Origin: Ctenosaura bakeri
Taxonomy: Eukaryota; Chordata; Lepidosauria; Squamata; Iguanidae
Assembly: GCA_948474755.1 (NCBI GenBank)
Contig: CAOLHI010001298.1
Location: forward strand, 1-64,000
Length of the DNA: 64,000 nucleotides
Direction: 5' to 3'
Under the pieces are notes generated by a model. That model did not search any database, was not told the origin of the DNA, and was given only the letters and a program-made list of their open reading frames with translations. Position 1 is the first letter of the stretch, and each line of letters begins with the position of its first letter. Shown in pieces: positions 24,701-36,200 of this stretch. A program made the position numbers and the translations under genes.

Positions 24701-27700
24701 ACCTTCTTCCGCGACGGTACCGTGCAACGGTTCCTAAAGGGGCTCCAACACCTTTATCCACCGGTATCACCACTGCTACTGCCGTGGTCTCTATCTCTTG
24801 TGCTGTCGCAGCTAACGAGGCCACCCTTTGAACCCATGGCAACGGCAGATGATAGACTGCTTTCTATGAAAACGGCCTTCTTGGTAGCTGTCACCTCTGC
24901 CAGACGAGCCAGGGAGTTGGCAGCACTTCGGAGTGACGAGCCTTACCTGGTGTTCCACAGGGACAAGGTAGTTCTTCAGCCTGACATCGCTTTCCTGCCG
25001 AAGGTGGTGTCCAGCTTCCATCTAGGACAGGACATAAATTGCCGACCTTCTACCCTGGCCTGACAACTGCACTAGAAAGGTCTCTTCACTCCCTTGATGT
25101 TCGCAGGGCCTTCGCCTTCTACACAGACAGGACCTCCTCTTTCCGACAGACTCCACACCTTTTTGTCTGTTATGGCAGGCGTCGGAGAGGTCAAAAGGTG
25201 TCCACCCAGCACTTTTCCAAGTGGGTGGTACAGACTATACAGCTGGCATATGAGCTTGCAAAACAGCCTCCACCAGCCTTCCTTCAACCTCACTCTTCGA
25301 GAACCGTGGCAACATCTGCAGCCCTCCTGCGAGGAGTTGACCTGCCTGAACTCTGCCGTGTGACGACCTGGTCCCAGCCATCGACCTTCGTCCGCCACTA
25401 CAGGCTCGACTGCTGGTCCCGTCGAGATGCTCATTTTGGATGTGCTGTGCTGGCTTTGTACTTTAGGACCTGACCCACTGTCTTACCAGTAAGCTACACA
25501 GTCTCCTAATGTATGAGGCACAGAGACCACAAAGAAGAAGAACAGGATGCTTACCTGTAACTGTAGTTCTTCGAGTGGTCGTCTGTGCCCTCATACATGC
25601 CCGCCCTTCCTTCCCCTCTTTTTCAGGTCCCTGTATCTCTACGGCGGACCACAGAACTGAGGAGTGACCGTTGCTCGGCGGGCTGAGCATGCGCAGTACC
25701 AGCATAGGGGAGGGGTTCCCGCCAAGCTACTAAGCTCTAGAATTTTCTGTACGCTAACGTGCAGGCGCAAAAGCTCCTAATGTATGAGGGCACAGATGAC
25801 CACTCGAAGAACTACAGTTACAGATAAGCAACCTGTTCTTCTATTGTTAGAGTCAAACACATCCTTCTCTTTCTAAGAAGTCTCTAAGGGACTTTTTGTC
25901 AGTCTTCCTGCTTCATTGTTAGATTTTACAATATGGCTGTTAACAGCAGGCTTGAAGATCACTTTGGGAGAACAGCACTGTACGTTCTGCCTCAACGTTG
26001 TTTTCACTTCGCCCAGTTTATTTTTCTGTGGCTGAATGGATGATAGTTGAGCATTGCTTAAACAGATATAGCAAAGAAGAAAAATGAAAGTCTGATCATA
26101 TTAAATACTCTAAATAAAAGTAATGGGACTTCTTAGCTGGATGTAAATTGATTCTACTGAATATAATCTGAGTAGGACTACCATTAGATTTAGCCCAATG
26201 AAAATTGGTTTAATTAATATTAACATCATTATTTGATTGTATTGTAAGTGTATTTTAAGATGCTTTTGTGCTCTGCATGGTCAGAAGTTACCCTGTTTTT
26301 TCATTTGTACTTAAACTTGTTTCCTCTAGATTGATTCCCTCACAGGGGTTGGAGTAATTAAAGTGGAATGTGGCTCTCAGTTTTCTGTGGCTCTTACCAA
26401 GTCTGGAGCTGTGTATACATGGTAGGTGCATTTACTGGTCATTGGACTTGAATTCTTAGGAGTAATTTAATAGTTCTTTGTAGGTTTTCCTACAAAATTA
26501 TAAAGAGATTACTCTTTGATATAACTTTTCATTTTTTGTTTCTTTGATTTGCCTCCTTAAAAAATCAAAATAACATAAAGAAAAAATACCTGTAGTATAA
26601 ATAATTTCAAGTTACCTCACCACCAAAGCTGTGCTTCTTCAATAGATGCTAGTAGGCATCTTTATAGCATTTGTTATGTAGTTTTATGTTATATACATGT
26701 AGGGACAGAACCATAATAATATGTATACTTCTTATCCACCAAGTCAGGCTTTTAGAATTCAGAACTGATTGATGAGAGAACAAATATACTGAAATCTGTT
26801 TGCTGAATACAGGGGCAAAGGAGATTACCATCGATTAGGCCATGGATCAGATGACCATGTTCGGAGACCTCGACAGGTCCAGGGGTTGCAAGGAAAGAAA
26901 GTCATTGCTATTGCAACTGGCTCATTGCACTGTGTGTGTTGTACTGAAGATGGTGGGTACTACAGCTGCTTTTTGTTATTTGAGTTCTTAAAACTAAATA
27001 TGCTCTTAATTCATCATTCTATAAGGAATTGTACTGCTTTCTCTCTCCATTTGTGAAATTCTGCTTCTTCTTTTCTCCAAGTCCTAAGAGCCTTTGGTTC
27101 CGAAAAGCCCCCCTCCCTCCCCCGCATCCCCACCATTAAGTGTCTATGAAGAAAGCCTCACAAACACACTTCCTTTAGTATGCTTGGTTAGTAGAGAAGA
27201 GGCTCACGTGCTAAATTTTCCAATGGGCTCCATAGAGCAAAATGCATTTTAAACTAATTTACTTATTTTCTTACTTTACTTTACTTTATTTTCACCTTGC
27301 AGCCCAAAAGTATTCCCAAAACCATGACCAAATAAAAGCAATTAAAACAATACAAGGATAAAACATTTTAAAAGCATTTTAAAATACTGTAAAAAAATTT
27401 AAAAATATTTTAAACAGAGCGATTACAAACATTAAAGGCCATACATATAACAGCACTGTTTTGGCTGCTCATCAGAATCTCAGAAGAGATGGAGCCAGCC
27501 TGACTTCCTTGCTCACACAGTGGGGAAAAAGAGATTCAGCTTACTTCTACCTACTGGCCTAACAGATCGATTGGCATCTAGGTTGCTCATGAGGGCAAGA
27601 AGTAATTTTTCACTTTTGTGTATGCATCTGGCAGATAGATGGGGGCATATGGATGATGTTGTTTGGCCTACAATATAAAGGAGTTTTCTAAAAAGTGATA

Positions 27701-30191
27701 TTTAACTTTGTGGGATATGTTTCTGCCCAGTGGGATAAAGTTATGGGCTGGTGGCCACAAGTGGCAGGGCAGGCTAAGAATGTAGAGAATTGTAGCCGCT
27801 GAACAAATTAACTAAGAGATTTCTAGTGTGTGTTCGTATATTAAACTACTTATGGTAAAAATACCTGTTTGCAACATTAATATGCATTACATTCATGGCT
27901 GTGTTAATAATTTCTTAGGTGCAAATTTTCCTTCACGCTTTCGTGATACCCTTATGTTCTCTTCCTTTGAGTTCCCATATTCTCATCAATTGGTTTAATA
28001 TGTAGCAGTGCTTTAGTACTAAGTAGCTGTGAAGCTAGCTTCTTTTTTAAATCATATTAACTCCTGCAGGGGTTGTTTATCCATTAATAGGTTCAGCTGC
28101 TGATTCTCATGATTTATTTTGTGTGTGTGTGTGTGTGTATGTATGTATTTAATACTCTATCTTTCTTATGGCATGGGACCCAAAGAAAGCCCCATGTTTT
28201 GAACTGACATGTAGTTTTTTTGTCTGACTTAATGTCACTAAGCCATTGTTGTAACTGATATCTTTAGATTTTATGTCTTTGGTGAAATCATGGTTTTGAT
28301 TGGTGCAGGTGAAGTTTATACATGGGGAGATAATGATGAAGGACAGCTTGGAGATGGGACCACAAATGCCATCCAAAGGCCACGCCTGGTTGCTGCACTT
28401 CAGGGTAAAAAGATTAACAGAGTAGCTTGTGGCTCAGCACATACCTTAGCCTGGTCTACAAGCAAGCCAGCTAATGCAGGCAAGCTCCCTACACAGGTAA
28501 AACTGAGTCTTGTTGAAGCCAAATTTTAACTTTGTTGGCAAAATGTATATACAGAATGGTCTTGGTTCTCAATGGCTAAATGGCATGGGTTAAGGATTAT
28601 AGATTTCTCTCCCCCTCCTACCAATGACCACATCATTTTAATGGTTGGCTCATTTTATAGTGTTGATGAATATGCAAGTGTTTTATTCAGAAGTGCTTTT
28701 GGTGAGAGGAGGTCCTCAAGAGGCTTACTTTTGAAATTACAAACTTCCAAAAAGCATGATTGCTGGCTATTGTTCATCCCTTTTCCCACCATTAGCTTCA
28801 GGTTAAAGGCTGTTGTTCAGAAACCGTTGTTCTCTTCCAGACACTGGTTCTACCTGCATAAGTCACACTGTTTATACCTACATAAGTCAGATTTGACTGT
28901 GTGACATTTCTGGGATCAAACTGAGTGACCGAAAAATGTTTTCTTGATCCTTAGTCAGTGGGAGAGCAAGTAGCTAACAGGATGACAACCTCACATGGCA
29001 GGGTGAATCCTTGTTGGCTATATGATGACTTTACTGAAGGGGTGGGCAACTGCTACTGGTTGGGGGCATTTTTGGTCTCCCACAGGTGCCTGGAGGGCTG
29101 CACCCCTCCACTTTGCCCCCCAATTCTTTAGGTTTTTTTTTTTAACTAAAAATGATGCCTTACATTTCTTTGAGGTGTGTTGGAGTAATTTCAAAATGTT
29201 GTTCCTGTCAGGTTGTTTTAGGCCAAAGACTGTACTTTTTCTGATTATGAAATTAATGGAGAAGATCCTTTCCTAGGCTTTAAAATAGCTGGTGAGAGAC
29301 AAACATCTTTCCCCAGCGTGCATGAGGGACCGTTTTTAGCAATTTGGAAACTTTTTGAAAAACTGGGGAAGGGGCCTCAAAAATAGGTTTGGAGTACATT
29401 TCCCTACCCCTGCTTTACTGAGACCAATTGAAGCCAAAGAGATTGGAAAGAAGGAAAATGCAGTAGATTAGTTAAGATTTTTGCAAGCTTTGCCAAGAAA
29501 CCATTCAGATTGGGAGGGGTACTTTTAATAATGAAGGAATATTAATAAAATAACAGTTGAATAATTTCCTCTAAGCAGTCGCATGGGTGGTTCTACACCT
29601 GTATACACCATAAAACTTTGGAAATGATTTAGAAGCTTACATAAATCAAAAAGAGCTGTGCCCCTCCCTGTCCAAATTGCTTTAACAACATGGGAAAGGT
29701 ACTTTTTCAGCAAGATAGTAAATAGCCGGAATGCAAGATAGGATGGAATGAGGTGAGATGAGATGGATGTTTGAGTGGGCTGGATTGGTGGAAATGTGAG
29801 GTAGCTCTTCCTGTATAGATACTGTGTATTTATCTCATGCTGTATTAATATTCAGAGTACATAACACTAACAATATGACTCTTCCAGGTTCCTATGGAAT
29901 ACAATCATCTACAAGAAATTCCTATCATTGCCTTGAGAAACAGGTTGCTGTTACTGCATCACATCTCTGAACTCTTTTGTCCTTGCATTCCCATGTTTGA
30001 CCTTGAGGGCCGTCTTGATGAAACTGGCCAGGGCCCATCAGTGGGGTTTGATACATTACGAGGAATTTTGATATCTCAAGGAAAGGTATTTGTCCCCTAC
30101 TTTAGTGTTCTATTACTTTACTTTAAGAAAAAAATCACTTTCTAAGCCAATTTCAGTAATTTCAAGTCAGTTTCAGTATGTGGGTATAGAA

Positions 30192-30224
<33 letters not shown>

Positions 30225-33200
30225 CAGTTAGTGTTGGGCTTCAGTAGTGGATCTGGCATTAGTGCTTTTTCCCACCATTAACAACAGAGAAACAGAATCT
30301 TGCAGCTGTCAGTATTGCAGACTGGGAAGGACAAAAGACGCAGTCCTTAGGGTCAGCAACACTGTTGTCCGACTGCTGGCAGTCCTGTGGGCTGAATTAC
30401 TGGGAGTTTGTGCCGTAATCAAAGTCTTCCTGGTAATCCATCAAGCAGCCATTCTTCTGCCGCCACCATTGGCAGTACAGAAGCAGTACAACTGACCACT
30501 TCTGGGTCAGTTTGTAGAGGTAGGCTCTTCTTCCCATCAATCCCAACTGGCATTGCTACTTTTATACCACTCTTAGTAGCATCAAAAGTGGCTATGCTGA
30601 TCAGTGGTAGAAAATTAATCACCAAGGGGTAAGGCAGCAGAGAATGGGAATTTCACAGGTTGTACCGAAGAGCTCCTTGAGGGTATAGATTATATACCCC
30701 TGGTGTAGTTACATGTAATGTGGTATCTATTTACAACAGATTTCCAGTTTTGTATTTTGGCCAATATCTCCTTAGCAAAAATTCGCTTTTACAGTATTTT
30801 TTAACTTGAAAGTGGAAGATTGTAGTTGTTCCTCTTCTCATGAGTAGTTTCAAACACTTGGGATAATTGATAGCTTTTCTTTAAAATACAGTCACAGTTG
30901 CTTACTTTGCAGGAACTGAGGTGTTTAAGGCACACTTGTTTCTAGAGTCCTGAGGCAGGGTAGCTGTAAAGTTTCTGAGAAGACCCTTTGTTGTTAATAT
31001 ATATACTGTTTGGTTTTGCATTCCACTTCTCAGTGTTGTCTGCTCAGTCATGGAGCACTTTATAGAAACTATAAATAGCTTCTTCATTTTAGAGTCCCCC
31101 TTGTGTTGACTCACTTCTTTCTTTAAATAGGAGGCTAGTAATGTATGCCATGTGTGTTTTGTGTGAGCTTTGTTTCCACATTCTAGTGCAAGTAACTGTT
31201 GGTTCTTCTTCGTGGTCTCTGTGCCTTCATACACTAGGAGCTTTAGCGCCTGCGCGGTAGCGTTCGGAAACTTCTAGAGCTTGTTCGCTTGGCGGGAACC
31301 CCTCCCCCACGCCGGTACTGTGCATGCTCCTCCCGCCGAGCAACGGTCTCTCCTCAGTTCTTTCTCGTCCGCCGTCGCGTACGGAAGGTTCTTTAGTTTG
31401 TTCCTCTCACTTTTGTGCTTGGCTTGCTGTTTTCACGGTTTTACGGTTTTTGGACTGTCTCTGACCTCTCTTTCGGACTCCCCCTTCGGCTTTGGTCTTT
31501 TCGGATTTTCGCAGTTTGGCGTTCTTCATCTTATGTCCGCGCTCTTCAAGAAGTGCGTGTCCTGCGGGCGCAAGGTTGCCCTCAACGACAGCCACAAGGA
31601 GTGTCTCTTCTGTTTGGGTGAGTCCCACAACATCTGGACTTGCCCAATTTGCCGGGATTTTACTCCCCAAACTCTTCGCAACCGGTCCGCGAGACTTAAG
31701 TCTTATTGTTGGGAACAGTCTCTGCGGGCGATAGACGAGACCTCCACTTCCAAGATGGCCGACAAGAAGACGACCACGCCATCGACGGTATCGGCGGCTG
31801 CCGTTCCGTCCACCTCGTCGGTATCGGGCTCGGTACCGGCAAAAACGCCGATCTCGGCGTTACCGAGGATCCCGAAGCTGTCGGCGGCTGCCAAGTCAGC
31901 AAAAGGATCCTCGACGGCGAGGAAGGCTGAGGCTCCCCTGACGGAGACGCCTGCTAAAAAGCGCCCTGCTCCGGACAGAGGCAAGGGCAAGGAGAAGGAG
32001 AAGAAGAAGAAGGAGGAGGAGAAGAAGCGCTCCCCGGCTGGGGACGTTCAACCTCCTACTCCTCCTCCTACTCAGCAGCCTTCCAAAGGGCGAGGCGAGT
32101 CCGTCCATCTCTCGGATGATGAGATCGAGGACGTTCCCCAACAGCGCCCGGACTCGCCTGTGGCAGACCCTCCAACCCTGGTGGAGGAGCGCCACCGCCC
32201 TCCTAGCCGTCGCAGGTCGGCCGACCTGCAGCAGAGAGAACCCTCTGCTTCTCCGGAGCGGCGTTCGACCTCCTTTCGGTCCCGGTCCCGCTCTTCCGAG
32301 CGTCCGGTGGCCTCGCCGCCTCCTAGGGAGACAAGAGAGGAGCAACCTCGCTCGTCTGCCTCCAGATACACCTCGGCGTCCTACGTGGCCAGGTACGCGA
32401 GGGAATCTGAATGGAGAGAGCGCCCGGCCTCTTATCGGTCACATTCGCCATCGTACCGGGATCGGTACCATCGTGGCCCGAGTCGCTGGGAGACCTTCCG
32501 GAGGTCCCGGTCACCTCGTCGACAGCGCGAATCGCGCTCGCCTAGAGGGGACGAGGCTCGGTACCGTCGACGCCGAAGCCGATCTCCGTCGGACCGCCGC
32601 TCCTTCAGCCGCTCTCCCTCTCCTCGATATCATAGGGCGAGGGAGCCTTCACCTCGGTATCGGGCGATATCGCCACCTCCTAGGGTCACGGCAACGGCGA
32701 CGCGCCCTACGGAGTCGGTGGTGACTGAGCGGGCTACGACGACGTCAGCCTGCCAGACTACCCCTGTCACCACTAAGAAGGTGAAGTCAGTAGTCAGCCA
32801 GCCCAAGCGGGACGCTGCTACTACCACCGCCCCGGCTGCAGAGAAGCCTAGGAAGGCAACACCTGTGGCGACTGCGAAGGAGCCGGACAGCGAGCGGCGA
32901 GAGGACTCACCGACCTCAGAGTCGTACGACTCGAGTGCGGAATCAGAGGTGTCTGAGGCGGCCTCCCAGGAGTCTCCTCCGCTGGGATTCGGGGACCCGA
33001 TCCCAGATTCTGCTCCAGAGGACGTCCACCAGTTCTCTGCGATGCTGCTCCGCATGGCTACTACCCTCGGCCTTAAGATCGCCGATGCGGAGCCGGAGGA
33101 CGACGATCCAGCCTTCTCCGTCTTCGAGGAGAAGCGACCTGCCACGGCCCCGCTGCCTCTCCTGCCCCGGGTATCCAGACTGGTGAAGGCCGCCTGGGAT

Positions 33201-36200
33201 AGGCCGGCCTCGGCTCAGCCGATACCGCAGCGGTTGGAACACCTCTACAGGGTGCAGAAGGATAACGCCGGTTATCTCTTTAATCACCCTGCACCGAACT
33301 CTGTGGTGGTCGAGTCGGCACAGACGAAAGGCTCCGGCAGGCAACACACCACCCCGCCGGACAAAGAGGGCAGGAAGTTGGACGCCTATGCAAGAAGGTT
33401 CTATTCCGCCGCCTCCTTGCAGATCAGGCTGTCCAACACTCAGGCTTGCCTCGCGGCATACCTGAAAAAGGTGCTCGATCGCCTGCAACCGGCGATGGAG
33501 GCGGTACCGGAGGACGTCCGCCAAGCCTCCTCCGTGATGTTCAACGAGGCCATCTCCATCGCTCGGCAGCAGATGGCCTCCTCCAGGCACGCAGTGGAGA
33601 TAATGGCGGGATCCATCGGCCTGCGCCGCCATGCTTGGCTGCGGCCGGCCGACATCCAGGAGGACACCAGAAGGAGGATTGAAGATCTCCCCTTCGACGG
33701 TGAGGGCCTATTCAATTCGTCCACCGACGAAGCTTTGGACAATCTCGTTAAGGCGAGGCTGACCGCCAAGAAGATCGGGCTACAGCCGGCCACGCAAGCC
33801 CGCAGGGCCTCCACCTTCCGCCCATCCTGGCGACGATCTTCCACCTCGTCGTTCCAGCGTTCGGCCCAGTCTGGACAGTCGAGAGCGTCCTCCGGCTCAT
33901 CGGCCAGACGCACGATTAGGCGACGCCCGGCTTCGTCCAAGAAGTCCTCCTCCGAGACAAAGTCTCGGTTTTGACGTGTCTGGCAGGACCTACCAATACC
34001 CACTCTTCAGCCTACCATCAGCGCTCGGAGACCGACCGACTCTTGCTCGACATCTCGCGGAGTGGCAGTGTGTCACTACGGACTCTTGGGTGCTTTCCAT
34101 CGTCCGTCTTGGCTACGCCATCGAGTTTCTCGATATTCCTCCTCGAGGCGTTTACTATTCCACGCCGTCGAGTCCGGCCCTCCTGGAAGAGATCCAATCC
34201 CTCCTCCAGAAAGGGGCGATCGAGCAGCTCCCGCAAGAGGCCAAGACCACCGGCTTCTTCTCCAGGTACTTCACGGTACCGAAAGCCGATGGTACCCTCT
34301 GGCCGATCCTAGACCTCAGAGGGGTGAACTACTACATCCGCCCCAAAAGGTTCAAGATGGTCACGATACCGTCGATCCTGCCCTTCCTACATCGAGGGGA
34401 CTGGTTCGCCTCCATCGATCTCCGAGACGCATACTTCCATATCGCCATTCGCCCGCAGCACAGACGGTACCTCCGCTTCGCAGTCGACGACACCTGTTAC
34501 CAGTACAAGGTGCTGCCGTTCGGACTCTCGACTGCCCCAAGGGTCTTCACCAAGTGCATGGCCCCGGTGGTATCCTTCCTGCGGACGAAGGGTGCTTCTG
34601 TCTTCCCTTACCTCGACGATTGGCTGTTGGTGGCGTCCTGCAAACAGAGACTTTACCACGACGTCCACATGACGTTGTCACTCCTGACCCGCCTTGGTCT
34701 ACGGGTGAATCCGAAGAAGTCCCACCTCGAGCCGGCGAGGATCTTGGACTTCATCGGGGCGACGCTCGACTCGACCTCCGCCAGGGCGTACCTACCAGAG
34801 TCTCGAGCCCAAACCCTGATCCGGGCCGCCGCTCACGCGCGTACGGCCCCGACATTCTCTGCGAGAAGCGTCCAGCAGCTCTTGGGCTACATGGCTGCGA
34901 CGACCGCTGTGACATATCTCGCCAGGCTGACAGCGAGACCTCTTCAACACAATACCACCGCCGTCTGTTACATCAACAGACAAGGAGGGACTCACTCCAC
35001 AACCCTGCTCAACATTGCACTCGACTTGTGGGAATGGTGCATTCGTCTGCATACGCATCCCGTGGCAGTTCACCTGGCCGGGCAGGAGAACACCACGGCA
35101 GACGCCCTCAGCAGGGACACCTCATCCCATCACGAATGGTCTCTCTCCGGAGAGGCGTTCAGACTGATTCGGGACCGCTGGGGAGAACCATCGATCGACC
35201 TCTTCGCGACCAGGGAAAACGCGAAGTGTCGCCGATTCTGTTCCAGAGCGGGCCACGATCGTGCCTCCATCGGGGACGCTTTCCAGTTTCCGTGGACCGG
35301 GGAACTCCTCTACGCGTTCCCGCCGTTCCCGCTGCTCGGCCGGATGATATCGAAGATCCTCGCCGACCGAGCCGACGCGATCCTGGTAGCCCCGTACTGG
35401 CCGAGGCAACATTGGTTCGCACCCCTGCTACAAAGCCGCACGAGACGACCTGCTCCGGTTGCCACCGACACCGGACCTGCTCTCCCACTCCGGCGGCCGA
35501 GTCCTCCATCCGGACCTGCCACGCCCGGCCCTCCATGCCTGGAGGATATCGCACTAGACGATCCCGTGCTCGGTACCGTCCTCGTCGCGGCCAGGAAGGA
35601 ATCCACCCGTCGCAACTATCAATACAAGTGGCGACGCTTCCTGACCTTCGCTAACGAGAGGAGTGAGCCGGTATCGCCCGCGGGGCTCTCTACCGTCCTG
35701 CATTTCCTCCTGCACCTCCGGCAACAGGGCCTGGCGTTTCCATCCCTGAAGGTGTATCTTTCCGCGATCGTGGCATACCAACCGCCACGATCGGCTGCCT
35801 CGGCCTTCTTCAGGAACGATACCGTTAAGCGGTTCCTGAAAGGACTTCATCATCTCTACCCGCCGGTATCGCCGCCGCTACCGCCGTGGTCCCTCTCGCT
35901 GGTGCTCTCGCAGCTGACAAAGCCGCCCTTCGAGCCGATGGCGACCTCGGATGATAGGCTTCTCACCATGAAAACTGCCTTCTTGGTAGCGGTGACCTCA
36001 GCGAGGCGAGCGGGTGAGATCACAGCTCTTCGATCTGATGAGCCCTTCACGGTCTTCCACAGAGACAAGGTGGTCCTGAGACCTGACATCTCGTTCCTGC
36101 CTAAGGTGGTGTCCAGTTTCCATCTCAACCAGGACATCATCCTGCCTGCCTTCTTCCCGAACCCGACGACACCGTTGGAGCGGTCTCTCCACTCCCTGGA

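Larger units (their letters stand above)
19671..25840 (+). mobile_element. DIRS-type retrotransposon, element 1 (decayed)
   Basis: Full-length DIRS element in sense orientation in the HERC2 intron 18995-26329. The left inverted repeat is about 19671-19829 and the right is about 25653-25840, with a right-end extension of roughly 30 bases. An internal complementary region lies at 25501-25598. The coding region keeps gag-like, reverse transcriptase, RNase H, methylase-like and tyrosine recombinase segments in order, but they are broken by stops and frameshifts. There is no target-site duplication beyond the shared TTCTT, as expected for recombinase-mediated insertion. Confidence 0.9.

Noticed and set aside
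32943..34003. Long minus-strand frames (187-229 codons) over DIRS element 2
   Set aside because: They are shadows of the GC-rich sense ORFs; no conserved motif is present and they are not kept in elements 1 and 3.
34062..35654. A 530-codon + strand frame overlapping pol in another frame
   Set aside because: It is an alternative frame of the GC-rich pol ORF; the RT, methylase-like and recombinase motifs are all in the 33976 frame.
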